Shown piece after piece: positions 24,014-33,470 of a stretch of DNA of 57,530 nucleotides (its first letter is position 1; every line of letters starts with the position of its first letter). This DNA is from CALJFL01 sp964590005. Its GTDB lineage: Bacteria; Pseudomonadota; Gammaproteobacteria; Pseudomonadales; Halieaceae. The stretch is taken from contig CAZPVJ010000119.1 of NCBI GenBank assembly GCA_964590005.1, forward strand, positions 1 through 57,530, written 5' to 3'. The position numbers and the translations under genes are program-made. The notes under the pieces were generated by a model that worked only from the letters and a program-made list of their open reading frames with translations, was not told the DNA's origin and made no database searches.

Positions 24014-26359
24014 TTAGGCGCCGCCGAAACGATACTTCAAGGTGACACCGTAGGTGGCCTCTTCACCAGCAGTCACCCGATAACCTTCACTGGGTGTACC
24101 GCCGAAGTTCGGATTACTGCCATCCCGGTTGCGTGAGCCGCTCTGGAGGTAGTCTTCGTCGAAAATATTTTTCCCCCATAGCATGACCTCCCAGCTGGCA
24201 TCTTCAGCGGTGAGTCCTATCTGCGCATTAAATAGTGAGTAGGCGTCCGCGGTCAGGTCGGGATCGAGGTCCGGAAAGAAGTAGACGTCGTCGCGATAAA
24301 CATACTCGCCGCGGATGAACCACCCCATGCCATTGTTGAAATTGTCTGACCAGGTGGCGCTGAGATTGGCGGTCCAGGGGCTGGTGTAGTTCAGGCGTTT
24401 GCCAGACAGGTCCTGGGTGTTGGTAGTCGGATCACATTTGACCGCCTGATATTGCGGACGCAGGCACTCAGCATTCTCGAACTCGTCCCAACGCGCGTCA
24501 ATATAGGAGACATTAGCGGCAACCAGCAGGTTCTGTGAGGCCAGCCACTGGAAGTCTGTCTCCACCCCGGTTATCTCAGCCGAGGCGGCGTTGAGAATCG
24601 TATTCCCCACGCCTACCTCGTCCTGCACCTCTACCTGGTAGTCATCATATTGTTGATAGAAAACTGCACCATTCCAGATGATGTTGTCGCCGAAGCGTCC
24701 CTTGAAGCCGATCTCGAAATTGTCGGCGATCTCTGAATCAAAGGGTTCGGGACAGAATGGCTCACCGTCCTGGTCCTTACAGACATCATGCCCACCCGCT
24801 TTGAAGCCGCGATCCCAGCCGCCATACACAGACAGATCGTCAGTCAGGTAGTAATTGATTTTGATGGTCCCGGTGACCTCATCCCAGCTGTCCTTCTGTT
24901 TCGGGATGTCGTCCGCCCAGGGTGTAACGGGAATGAATGTTGCGTTGAGCTCTGCGATCGGGCCCACACCAACCAGCTGACCCTTGACTGATTCTTTTTC
25001 CACGTCGGAGTAACGCAAGCCAAAAGTAAGCTCCAGGCCATCGCGAATGGTGTAGATATTGTGGGTAAACAGCGCCCACTCCGTGATGTCTTCGGTCAGG
25101 TCAGACAGTCCCGCTGATTTGATATCGAAGCGCCCGGGAATGATGCCCAGCATCTGGCCGAATGGGGTGTAACTGATGAGCTCTGTGTCCGCGTAAAACA
25201 GGCCGACGATCGAGGACCAGTTGTCGGCGTCGTAGCTGAAGCGTAGTTCCTGGGTGAAGCTGTCTGATTCCGGCTCGTTGATAAAGTCATTTAGATAATA
25301 GGGGCCGACAGACGTATCCGCCGTAAGAAAGCCATCCGGCTGCGGGAACTGCCCCTCGACGACTGTTTCCCAGTTTTGCTGGCTGGTGATTGAGGTCAGT
25401 GCCCACTGGTCGTTGATAGCCCAATCAACATTCAAGTAAATATTTTCGGTCTCCGAATCCCTGTTGGACGGGTTGGAGTTGGCTATTTCGCGGTCGTAGG
25501 GGTCCAGTATATTCAGCCTGGTTGGCCCATCAGGGTTTCGTGCGAATTCCGCGGTCCGGGCCAGGTCACCGTACTCCTGGGCAACCGATGTGCTCCCCAA
25601 ATATTCGGTTTCGTGGTACTCGTAGGTCAGAATTGCACTGAGGTCGGCACTGGGCTCGAACAATACCCTGATGCGACCACCGTCTTTGTCATATTCGCCC
25701 ATCTCGGTATTGGTCGAGAGGTTATCTATCATGCCGTCGCGTTCGTTGTGGTAAATGCTGGCCCTAACAGCAAACATATCCCCCAGAGGCAGATTTCCCC
25801 CCAGTCGATATTCCTGCAGGTTGTGGTTGCCAAAGTTGCCCTCGACATAACCGTCCATAACCTGTGTGTCCGGCCTGCGTGTCGTCAGTGCAATAGCCCC
25901 CGCGGAGACCTCTTTGCCAAACAGCGTCGACTGAGGGCCCTTTAATATTTCTATCCGCTCAATATCGGCGAGGTTGTTAAAGGCGGCTTCGGTTGACGCC
26001 AGCGGCATATCGTCTACGAAAATGCCCACAGCAGGCCTGATTGCCGGCGCGAAAGAATTGTTGCCGACGCCCCGAATACGGATGATGTTACCGAAGCCGT
26101 CCTGGCCACCGTTGATATTTACACCCGAGGTAATCTTGCCAAGGTCGGTAAAATTGGTCGTATTCGTCCTCTCGAGCATTTCGGTAGAAATCGCTGCTAC
26201 TGAGGCAGGGACGTCTTGAATAGTCTGCTCTCGCTTTTGCGCAGTAACGATAACTTCTTCCAGCATGAGTTGCTGGCCGAGGACCGGTGTGGCGGTCAGT
26301 AGCGCGGCGGCAATGGCGGTTTTGCGTAACGTTAACGCGGGGTGCTTGCGGTTTTGCAT
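24014..26359 (-). CDS. TonB-dependent receptor, substrate unknown
   Basis: This 781-residue outer-membrane receptor has a signal peptide (AIAAALLTATPVLG), a TonB box region (EEVIVTAQKREQTIQDVP), a plug (RIRGVGNNSF, VDDMPLAST, IERIEILKGPQSTLFG) and a long barrel ending in YGVTLKYRFGGA. The TAQKREQ...QDVPASVAAIS start is typical of the many receptors of marine and sphingomonad-like bacteria that take up complex organics rather than siderophores only. No siderophore, haem or sugar genes adjoin it. Its 271-bp upstream region shows no Fur box or riboswitch that I can recognise, but holds a strong inverted repeat. Linked in the same direction to the alkylsulfatase-like gene, though separated by a terminator. 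Confidence 0.93.
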   Translation of the reverse strand: MQNRKHPALTLRKTAIAAALLTATPVLGQQLMLEEVIVTAQKREQTIQDVPASVAAISTEMLERTNTTNFTDLGKITSGVNINGGQDGFGNIIRIRGVGNNSFAPAIRPAVGIFVDDMPLASTEAAFNNLADIERIEILKGPQSTLFGKEVSAGAIALTTRRPDTQVMDGYVEGNFGNHNLQEYRLGGNLPLGDMFAVRASIYHNERDGMIDNLSTNTEMGEYDKDGGRIRVLFEPSADLSAILTYEYHETEYLGSTSVAQEYGDLARTAEFARNPDGPTRLNILDPYDREIANSNPSNRDSETENIYLNVDWAINDQWALTSITSQQNWETVVEGQFPQPDGFLTADTSVGPYYLNDFINEPESDSFTQELRFSYDADNWSSIVGLFYADTELISYTPFGQMLGIIPGRFDIKSAGLSDLTEDITEWALFTHNIYTIRDGLELTFGLRYSDVEKESVKGQLVGVGPIAELNATFIPVTPWADDIPKQKDSWDEVTGTIKINYYLTDDLSVYGGWDRGFKAGGHDVCKDQDGEPFCPEPFDSEIADNFEIGFKGRFGDNIIWNGAVFYQQYDDYQVEVQDEVGVGNTILNAASAEITGVETDFQWLASQNLLVAANVSYIDARWDEFENAECLRPQYQAVKCDPTTNTQDLSGKRLNYTSPWTANLSATWSDNFNNGMGWFIRGEYVYRDDVYFFPDLDPDLTADAYSLFNAQIGLTAEDASWEVMLWGKNIFDEDYLQSGSRNRDGSNPNFGGTPSEGYRVTAGEEATYGVTLKYRFGGA

Positions 26360-26559
26360 TGTGGGTAGACCTCGTCGAGTTAAGGCGTCTCGGCACGGCT
26401 TCTTCCCTGAATATGTGGCTGGCGCCTACTTGTTATGCTTTTGTCATCCTCAGGTTCCCTCTGAGATAGCAACAAATCCTAATGAGCCGGGCGCAGAATA
26501 GCGTCCCCCGTATGGGCTACACATGGCGAAAACGGTCATTTTCCTCTTACGAGAGAGTC

Positions 26560-26596
26560 CCACCCGGCTGCTGGTTTAGCTGGCTATACCGGGTGG
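26560..26596. repeat. Intergenic inverted repeat, 8-bp arms
   Basis: CCACCCGG (26560-26567) is repeated inverted as CCGGGTGG (26589-26596) around a 21-nt centre that itself contains two CTGG-type direct repeats. No T-run follows on either strand, so it is not a standard terminator. It lies between the AI-2E permease stop and the TonB receptor start and may be an mRNA 3' structure or a factor-dependent terminator. Confidence 0.5.
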
Positions 26597-26630
26597 CGGA
26601 CGAAGCCTAGCGTGCGCTAAGTTATTGAAA

Positions 26631-27740
26631 TTAAGAGGGTTCCTGCTCTAGCCAGAGTACGAACAGCTTGTACCAGATGGCCAGCACGACAGCGCCCGCA
26701 AACAGGCCGATGATTCCGGAAGCAATCATGCCGCCGATAGCGCCTATCAGGATGACCGGCATGGGAATATCGACACCACGCCCCATTAGCACGGGCTTGA
26801 GGATATTGTCGCTCGCACCAGCCACCAGGGACCAGACAGTAAATATTGTCGCGGTGGTGGTGTCATAAGCTGACCACGCGTACACGATGATGGGCAGCAC
26901 CACCAGCATCGCTGGCAACTGCGCAATAGCCAGGAACAGGATAATCGCGCTCCACAGTGGCGCGCCTGGAATCCCGACGGCGAAAAGGCCTATGGCGATT
27001 AGCACGGTCTGGATAACGGCGACGCCGACGACACCCTTGAGCACGCTACGTACTGTCGCGACGGTCATGGGGGCCCACTCGCCACCCGGCGTGAGCCCAC
27101 CCACGCGCACGAAAAAGCGTGAAGCCAGATGACCGCAGCTTTCTGCAAAGGCCATGAACCCCCCGGCTATGATGATCGATACCACGAACATCAATACACC
27201 GACGAGACTACCCCCGATACGTTTTATCAGGCCGGTAACCGCATTTTGTATCTGCGGCGCCGCGTCTACCATCACCGCCTCGATATCCTGGTTGGCGCGC
27301 GACCAGCTCTCAAAAAGTTTTTCCCCGACCAGGGGCAGCTCCGCTACTTTTGCCGGTGGCGGGGGTACGCTGAGCGTTCCCTCCTGTGCCGCGCTGGCAA
27401 CGTTCTTCAATCCGCCCAGCATGGTATCGGTTACCACCCAGGTGGGTATAACCAATGCCAGGATGAAGGCAAGCGAAACCAGGGTCGCAGCAAGGCCTCG
27501 CTTGCCGCCCAGTTTCGGCTCCAGCCATCGCACCAGTGGCATAGCGGCCACGGCAATAATCGCGCCCCACAGTATCGGCACCAGGAACGGCTTTATAATG
27601 TCGTAGGACATCATTAGCAGTACGACAATCAGGCCTATGCGGAGGAAAGACTCCACCATATTGCGGACAAACTGTGGTTCGAAGCCGCTGCTCCTTGGCG
27701 GCTGTCCATTCTCCGGGGTATCAGTGCTTGCGTCATTCAT
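26631..27740 (-). CDS. AI-2E family transporter
   Basis: This 369-residue polytopic membrane protein of the AI-2E/PerM family has a paired hydrophobic start (LRIGLIVVLLMMSYDIIKPFLVPILWGAI in part) and six or more further helices. The family includes the E. coli AI-2 exporter TqsA and Na+/H+ antiporter-like members, so the substrate is open. I start it at the ATG at 27740, with GAGGA eight nucleotides upstream. This start lies inside the end of the ion-channel gene (8-nt overlap, ATGAATGA). Last gene of the six-gene run. A long soluble loop with PPPPAKVAELPLVG lies between helices 3 and 4, normal for the family. Confidence 0.85.
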   Translation of the reverse strand: MNDASTDTPENGQPPRSSGFEPQFVRNMVESFLRIGLIVVLLMMSYDIIKPFLVPILWGAIIAVAAMPLVRWLEPKLGGKRGLAATLVSLAFILALVIPTWVVTDTMLGGLKNVASAAQEGTLSVPPPPAKVAELPLVGEKLFESWSRANQDIEAVMVDAAPQIQNAVTGLIKRIGGSLVGVLMFVVSIIIAGGFMAFAESCGHLASRFFVRVGGLTPGGEWAPMTVATVRSVLKGVVGVAVIQTVLIAIGLFAVGIPGAPLWSAIILFLAIAQLPAMLVVLPIIVYAWSAYDTTTATIFTVWSLVAGASDNILKPVLMGRGVDIPMPVILIGAIGGMIASGIIGLFAGAVVLAIWYKLFVLWLEQEPS

Positions 27741-28455
27741 TGTTATTGTCCTCATGTACACGCTGCGGGGAGTCAGATTCGCTGATCTGGTTGCCAATCA
27801 GAGTCGCCACCATGGTGGCGACTATCACTGCCATGTAAAAGGTACCGGTAATCGCCTCAATAATCACCATTACCTGGCCAATTGGCCCGGTCGGGCTGAT
27901 ATCGCCATAGCCGAGGCTGGTCATGGTCACGAAACTGAAATAAATTGCGGTCACGAACAGGTCTTCCCCCCGGACTTGCTCGATGCCCTTCAATCCGTCG
28001 GGATTGATCTCCAGTAGGATGAGATAGAGCATGGCGTAAATCAGTCCAATCAGTAAGTAAAGCGCCAGCGTGGCGGTCAACATATTTTTGTCCACCCGCC
28101 GTTCTGCGAGACTTTCCATGATGCTCCTGCCGGCCTGGAACGCCTCGCCAAGGAAAAATAAAAACAGGATTATCGCAGTTGAGAGATTTGTCTGAGGAGC
28201 GCCGTCCATAAAGCGCTTGACCAGGAAATCAACGATCAGGGCAGCCAGCAGAAACAACACCATATTGCGCCAGACATTGCCGAAATTCAGGCTGGCGTAG
28301 GCTACCGCCAGTGTCAGCAAAAAAATGGATACCAGTATCAGTTCGGCCTCTCCCTCGGGAATCCGCGTGGCTATCGCCGAGACCGCAATCAGCGTCAGTA
28401 GTGACAGGGTGAGGTAAATGAAATTGTTTTTCCGGTGAATTCCGCGGTCGAGCAT
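27733..28455 (-). CDS. Potassium-channel-type ion channel
   Basis: This 240-residue membrane protein has four hydrophobic segments in its first 105 residues, then a two-helix pore module (about 125-225) with the pore loop FSFVTMTSLGYGDISP. SLGYGD is a K+-type selectivity filter. The soluble tail is very short (ISESDSPQRVHEDNNNE), so there is no RCK domain for ligand gating. AAGGAG precedes the ATG. It lies 17 nt after the HlyD gene and overlaps the AI-2E gene by 8 nt, so it appears to be cotranscribed with an efflux system. It would let K+ flow with its gradient; a role in balancing charge during export is speculation. Confidence 0.87.
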   Translation of the reverse strand: MLDRGIHRKNNFIYLTLSLLTLIAVSAIATRIPEGEAELILVSIFLLTLAVAYASLNFGNVWRNMVLFLLAALIVDFLVKRFMDGAPQTNLSTAIILFLFFLGEAFQAGRSIMESLAERRVDKNMLTATLALYLLIGLIYAMLYLILLEINPDGLKGIEQVRGEDLFVTAIYFSFVTMTSLGYGDISPTGPIGQVMVIIEAITGTFYMAVIVATMVATLIGNQISESDSPQRVHEDNNNE

Positions 28456-28472
28456 GGTTTTACTCCTTTTAC

Positions 28473-29354
28473 TCAGTCGTTCTTCAGAACCATGACCGAT
28501 GCGGTCAGGCCGAAGCGAAGTTCAACATTATCGGGCACATTGTCCAGCTTGATTCTCACCGGAACTCGTTGCGCTAATCGAATCCATTGGAATACCGGTT
28601 TAATACTTGGCAGCAGTTTGTAGCCCGTTGTCCCATCTGAAGGCGCAATGCCCCAGCCCAGTGATTCGACGTGACCGTCCAGCGGTTGGTCCGGATACGC
28701 CATTAGTGTTACCCGCGCGGGGTCACCAATCTTGAACTGGCCAATCTGGCTCTCGCGAAAATAACCAAAGACCCAGAAGCTATTGCTATCGACCAGTGCC
28801 ACCAGCGGTTGGTTGGCAACAGCCTGCGTACCTATTTGAAAATCGATATTCGAGATATAGCCATCGACTGCAGCGTGCACCGTGGCGTAGCTGAGGTTGA
28901 GCTTGGCCATACGCAGGGTTTCCTCTGCCACGTCGATAGCACTGAGTGATTGCAGGTAGTTGGCCTCCCTGCGATCCAGGTCTTTTTGAGAGACGGCTCC
29001 GGCGTCCCTGGTGTGGATCTCGCGCAATCGGTCGTACTCCAGTTTGCTGGCACGTGAACTGATCTTGGCCCGCTTTAGGCTGGCATCGGCCTGGGCAATT
29101 GCGATTTCAAAGGTTTCCGGATCAATCTCAAATAAAATGTCTCCCTTTTTAACGAACTGGTTATCGATCACGGCGATGCGCGTTACCATGCCGGCTACCC
29201 GCGGCGCTACCTGGATAACGTGTCCTCTTACCTGGCCGTCCCGGGTCCAGGGATTATGGATGTATTCCTCGAGGGCGTGATAAGCGAACCAGGCTACCAC
29301 CGCGATGATAGCGAGGTTGATGGTGCTCAGGGTGAGTTTTTTTAATGCTTTCAC
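28473..29354 (-). CDS. HlyD/EmrA-type membrane fusion protein (AaeA-like)
   Basis: This 293-residue periplasmic adaptor has one N-terminal membrane helix (LSTINLAIIAVVAWFAYHAL), a barrel/lipoyl half (GHVIQVAPRVAGMVTRIAVIDNQFVKKGDILFEID), a helical hairpin (about 85-150) and the second lipoyl half (ATVHAAVDGYISNIDFQIG). It should link the FUSC-type inner-membrane pump to the outer-membrane factor. Size and the IHNPWTRDGQVRG start fit the AaeA subgroup. GTG start, 12 nt after the DUF1656 gene. Confidence 0.92.
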   Translation of the reverse strand: MKALKKLTLSTINLAIIAVVAWFAYHALEEYIHNPWTRDGQVRGHVIQVAPRVAGMVTRIAVIDNQFVKKGDILFEIDPETFEIAIAQADASLKRAKISSRASKLEYDRLREIHTRDAGAVSQKDLDRREANYLQSLSAIDVAEETLRMAKLNLSYATVHAAVDGYISNIDFQIGTQAVANQPLVALVDSNSFWVFGYFRESQIGQFKIGDPARVTLMAYPDQPLDGHVESLGWGIAPSDGTTGYKLLPSIKPVFQWIRLAQRVPVRIKLDNVPDNVELRFGLTASVMVLKND

Positions 29355-29366
29355 GTCAGGTCAGTC

Positions 29367-29579
29367 CTAGATTCTTATCCATAGTGCATCCATCAATAGC
29401 GTGTAAGCTACCATCAACGCCAGAAAGGTCACATTCGGATACATGATATAGCGAGAAACACGCAACTTGTTTAATAGTCCGGTGGTAATCCAGGCGCCTA
29501 GCAACGCGAGGGTAAAAACCGGCACTACCGGGGAAAAGTACACGTCGCCGATGGCCAGTTCGTGAGGCATATCAGTCAT
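29367..29579 (-). CDS. DUF1656 small membrane protein (AaeX-like)
   Basis: This 70-residue protein with two membrane helices (VVPVFTLALLGAWITTGLL and FLALMVAYTLLMDALWI) matches AaeX (67 residues), the small partner always found beside AaeA/AaeB-type exporters. Its precise role is not established. The ATG at 29579 has GGAGG six nucleotides upstream and overlaps the end of the outer-membrane factor gene by 8 nt. The reading frame continues upstream inside that gene, but the extra residues are charged and unlike the family. Confidence 0.88.
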   Translation of the reverse strand: MTDMPHELAIGDVYFSPVVPVFTLALLGAWITTGLLNKLRVSRYIMYPNVTFLALMVAYTLLMDALWIRI

Positions 29580-31182
29580 TGCGATCCTCCCCGGAAATCG
29601 TCTCCGGTTCCAGGTAATCACCCCAGTCGGTACGCTCCTGCATTTCCCTGACTGTTTCCGGCTTCACAACAGGTAGGTCACTATGGGGTTGCCATCCGCC
29701 GCCCAGTGATTTGTATAGAGCAACCACCTGGTTGGCGATACTGCCTCTCGTCTGGGCATAGACGTCCTCCCTGAGTGTCATTTTTTCCACGGTGCTAAGG
29801 AGGCGCTGATAGGTAACGAGTCCGTTATTGTATTGATTGGCAGAGATATTGAATGCGCGTATGGAAGCCTTCACGGCTGCAAAATCGTATTCAGATCGTT
29901 GCAGGGTGTATTGATAGCCGACCAGGGCATTTGACACCTCCTGTACAGCCAGCAGAACACTCTGGTTGTAATTGGTGAGACTCTCCTGGAACAGTGCATC
30001 CTCGATGCGCACCTGGTTCTTGATGCGGTCGTATTGGAAAACATTCCAACTCAGGCCAGGGCCGACAGCGGCAGTGACCGCGTTAGAGGCGCTGAAGCTG
30101 TCGCCACTGCGTACCGTGTCGCTGACGCCGATCGAGCCAAACAGGAAAAACTGGGGGTAAAGGTTGGTTTCGGCGGCGCCGATGCGCGCACTCTGGGCCT
30201 GTGCGCGCAGTTCAGCTACCTGCAGGTCCGGGCGTCGCATGACCAGTGCCGGGTCAATACTGGGATCAAGCCTGGGTGCCACGGGTATAATTGAATTCGC
30301 GTCATACTCGTCAATAAACTGTGATTCGGCGACTTCTCCGTCGATCGCGCTGGCCAGCCGCTCATCATAGGAGCTGGGCGTACGCGTTTCTCCCTCTGCC
30401 AACAGTGTCTCAATGTCCTCCGGAATGGTGCCCAATAGCACAGCCAGCGCATTCCTTGATTGCAGTCGCGCGATGGTCAGTCCGGGAAGCGCAGCCTCCG
30501 TGGCGAATAGCTGAGTTTTCGCTTGCTGCACGTCGAGCTCAGAGACGTTGCCAGCCTCATACTGCACCTGGGTCATCTCTACAACGCGTTGCTGTATGGC
30601 AATATTTTGCTCGGACAGAAAAGCGCGCTCTTCGGCGGTGCGATAACTGATGTAATTCCTGGCTATTTCAGCGGTGATGGTCACCAGGACATCGCGGTAA
30701 GAGGCAATGGATGCGTAGAGGTTTGCTTCAGCAGACTCGATACCGCGCGCGTATTTACCCCACACGTCCATCTCCCAGCCGACATCAAGGCCAATCCCCG
30801 CCGAGTTGAACGAATCTTCATTCTGGTACAGCTTGGCCAGGTTGCCATTGATCTGTTGCTGCTGGGGAAAAACCAGTGCGTCGCTGATGCCCAGGGCTGC
30901 TCTTGCCTGAACTATACGCAGCCCGGCTGCTTCCAGAGACAGGTTCTGAGTTGCACCGCGCTCGATGAGTTCATCCAGTACCGGGTCGTTGAACAGCTTC
31001 CACCACGAGGCTTCGGCTGCTGTTTGCGCCGTCGACTGCTCCGCTGACCACTCACTGGGCAATGGAGCCGGTGGGGGAGACGTGTAATCAGGGCCCAGGG
31101 TGGTGCAGGCCGACAGGCTCACCAGCAAGGCCGCCAGTAAAAGTGAGCGCAGGGCGCGAGTGACTGTTGGTTCAATGCTCAA
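29572..31182 (-). CDS. Outer-membrane efflux lipoprotein (NodT/TolC family)
   Basis: This protein of about 536 residues has a lipoprotein signal (SLLLAALLVSLSAC, lipobox LSAC) and then the family sequence TTLGPDYTSPPPAPLPSEW, WWKLFNDPVLDELI and two TolC-like repeats rich in long helices (APRLDPSIDPALVMRRPDLQVAE marks the second). It is the outer-membrane channel of the exporter. The start is probably TTG at 31182, which overlaps the stop of the FUSC gene as TTGA; a longer frame extends upstream but lies inside that gene. C-terminal about 60 residues (LGGGWQPHSDLPVV onward) are a periplasmic tail. Confidence 0.9.
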   Translation of the reverse strand: MSIEPTVTRALRSLLLAALLVSLSACTTLGPDYTSPPPAPLPSEWSAEQSTAQTAAEASWWKLFNDPVLDELIERGATQNLSLEAAGLRIVQARAALGISDALVFPQQQQINGNLAKLYQNEDSFNSAGIGLDVGWEMDVWGKYARGIESAEANLYASIASYRDVLVTITAEIARNYISYRTAEERAFLSEQNIAIQQRVVEMTQVQYEAGNVSELDVQQAKTQLFATEAALPGLTIARLQSRNALAVLLGTIPEDIETLLAEGETRTPSSYDERLASAIDGEVAESQFIDEYDANSIIPVAPRLDPSIDPALVMRRPDLQVAELRAQAQSARIGAAETNLYPQFFLFGSIGVSDTVRSGDSFSASNAVTAAVGPGLSWNVFQYDRIKNQVRIEDALFQESLTNYNQSVLLAVQEVSNALVGYQYTLQRSEYDFAAVKASIRAFNISANQYNNGLVTYQRLLSTVEKMTLREDVYAQTRGSIANQVVALYKSLGGGWQPHSDLPVVKPETVREMQERTDWGDYLEPETISGEDRND

Positions 31183-33335
31183 AACTGATGTTTTCTCAAT
31201 TGCGTCCAGTCTAGTGCGGCGGCGGTTTCCCTGCACTTTTCGAGGCTCTGGTAAATGGTGCCGTACAGACTCAGAAATACATAAAAGTCCGCCAGCTCAC
31301 GATCTGAATACTGCTTAATATCGGACTCACCAAGGAAGTTGTCCAGTCGTTGTTTTGCCGCACTGGCCTCCTGGCGCGCATAGTCGAATACGTCGCCTGA
31401 CTGTGATCCTTTCTCGCTCGCCAGCGCGCGGCACAGCCCTGCCTGCAGACTCCCGTTCGTACTATTAATGGCACGCCGTATCAGTCTGTTGTCACGGGCC
31501 ATAGCGACGCGCTGTTGCTGTACACGCAGCTGCCCCTGCAGCGAGTCGCAGGCCGCGATGAAGGCCGAGATGGATTCGGCGGAGTTGCCCGGGTAATAGT
31601 CGTTGTCGATCATCGGACCCCAGGTTCTCATTTTGGTCACCAGTGCGTCGCCGATGTTCAGCCGAATCTCCTTGATCCGACGCCTGAGTCGGCTGCTGTC
31701 ACCTGGGTGCACGAGGAGCGCCGCTGAATTGTCAAAAAACCGCTGTCGAATCCCGGCGAAGAGTCGAGCGGTGTTGCTGGTGAAAGGAAAGTTGACCGAG
31801 ACGATAAGAGCCGCGCAGACCATGTAAAACATGAGTACTATCGACATAATCACTGCAAAGTTGTAGCTCATGGTGTTCTGAATACCCAGGGTAAACAACC
31901 CCATGAGGAAAAAGATCGAAACAGGGCCCTTGAACAGGAAGAAGCCAAAGAAAGCATAAGCGAAAATAAAAAGCGCCAGCTCCAGCCAGTGGGTGAGGCC
32001 TGGCAATAGAAAGACATAGGCCGGTACCGCGAATATAAAACCCACGCTAAACAGGATGACCAGCAACTTGGGTGTGACGGGCGTGTAGGAGACCAGCGGT
32101 ATCAGTACCGTACACAGGGTGACAAACATGAAGCCACCGGGCGGGTTATACAGAATCCAGATGGCGGTCGCGAACCAGAATGTAACCAGCGCCCTGATGC
32201 CGGTAAACAGGCTCTCCCGGTCAAACCAATGGAACGCGGGTTTATAGCGAGTCACGGCTTCGGATTTGAAACCTGGTTGGTCAAAAACGATACTGTTTAG
32301 CGCCGTAAGCAGGCGACGCAATATGGTTTGAATTTGCGCCAGCGAATCGGCGTGGGTGGCTATCAACGCAATGTCGCGATGGCTCTGTCCGGCAAGGCGC
32401 TCGTCATGAAAAGAGATGGCAAGCTCCTCAGGCGCCAGTGAAAATGCATGGCCTTCCCAGCCTTGCCGGACAGCAGTAAAAAGCGTCTCGATGGATTCGA
32501 CGTACTCGTCATAATTGGCAATGAACCTTCGGTACTCCACAGTGTCGCTGTGCTCATTGCGTAACACCGGCAGCAGGGTGCCCTCGAGATCCGCCAGGCA
32601 ATTGGCGACAGCCCGCCACTCGGCAAGGTAGCGTTTGACCCCCTCGGCATCTTGTCGAACCGCCGTGAAGTGATTCTGGAACGCTTCCTGGCTAGCGAGA
32701 ATCCTGTTCAGGGCATCTTCTGCGTCACCGCGGCTATCATCACCCGTCAGGCTGCGAAAAGCAGTGTGGAGTGATTGCCCCGCCTCCCGCGCCAGAGAGC
32801 GGGTATTGTCAGTGATTTTGATGGGCCACAGAGTGCTGGCCACCAGTGTATAGACCAGTACGCCAAAAACCGTCATGAACGCCCGGTCGACGCCATAAAT
32901 GAAGGCGCCTTCTGCATCGCCGCCGTTGAACACCATAAGGGTAACCACTGCGCTCAGCATAAATACTGTGCTGTCGCCCTGGTACGCGCCGTAGAGATAG
33001 ATGAAAAATGCGACCACCAGCGAGACTGCGGCCAGGTAGACCATCCGGTCCTGGGGGAAGAGGGCGATCAGTGACAGACCGATTACCGCGCCAATCACTG
33101 TGCCCATCACTCTCAGGACGCCCTTCTGCAATGACTCAGAGACCATGCCTGTGGCGGCAATCAGCATCACGGTGGTTGCCGCCGTCTGCGGCTGTGGCCA
33201 GCCCATGGCCATTGGCAAAAGATACGCGAGTGTCAGGCTCAGCGCGGTTTTGATGGCGTAGCGTAATTGCGGTGAGAGCCCCGATTGTGCATCGCTATTA
33301 TCGGTCGCGGTAGTTGCTGCGCTGGCACCAGCCAC
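31179..33335 (-). CDS. FUSC-family inner-membrane exporter (AaeB/YccS-like)
   Basis: This 718-residue protein has the internal duplication of the fusaric-acid-resistance family: two blocks of about five to six membrane helices (about 25-175 and 375-520), each followed by a helical cytoplasmic domain. With the adaptor, the outer-membrane lipoprotein and DUF1656 it should form a tripartite pump for aromatic carboxylic acids or similar compounds, as AaeXAB does for p-hydroxybenzoate. GTG start behind GGGAGA; first gene of the run. No LysR regulator (as AaeR) lies beside it, and the divergent gene, a class II aldolase, may hint at metabolite stress. Confidence 0.9.
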   Translation of the reverse strand: MAGASAATTATDNSDAQSGLSPQLRYAIKTALSLTLAYLLPMAMGWPQPQTAATTVMLIAATGMVSESLQKGVLRVMGTVIGAVIGLSLIALFPQDRMVYLAAVSLVVAFFIYLYGAYQGDSTVFMLSAVVTLMVFNGGDAEGAFIYGVDRAFMTVFGVLVYTLVASTLWPIKITDNTRSLAREAGQSLHTAFRSLTGDDSRGDAEDALNRILASQEAFQNHFTAVRQDAEGVKRYLAEWRAVANCLADLEGTLLPVLRNEHSDTVEYRRFIANYDEYVESIETLFTAVRQGWEGHAFSLAPEELAISFHDERLAGQSHRDIALIATHADSLAQIQTILRRLLTALNSIVFDQPGFKSEAVTRYKPAFHWFDRESLFTGIRALVTFWFATAIWILYNPPGGFMFVTLCTVLIPLVSYTPVTPKLLVILFSVGFIFAVPAYVFLLPGLTHWLELALFIFAYAFFGFFLFKGPVSIFFLMGLFTLGIQNTMSYNFAVIMSIVLMFYMVCAALIVSVNFPFTSNTARLFAGIRQRFFDNSAALLVHPGDSSRLRRRIKEIRLNIGDALVTKMRTWGPMIDNDYYPGNSAESISAFIAACDSLQGQLRVQQQRVAMARDNRLIRRAINSTNGSLQAGLCRALASEKGSQSGDVFDYARQEASAAKQRLDNFLGESDIKQYSDRELADFYVFLSLYGTIYQSLEKCRETAAALDWTQLRKHQF

Positions 33336-33470
33336 GTATAGAGTTCTCCCGGCCGCGGGGCGGCGTAAAGTCGCATATTATGATTGTCGCAGAGTCTAGC
33401 CCATGCGGTGACCGACTGCTAATTGTGCTAGCGTATGCCCTCCGGTTATTGGCTCAGGATAAGAACAGGT

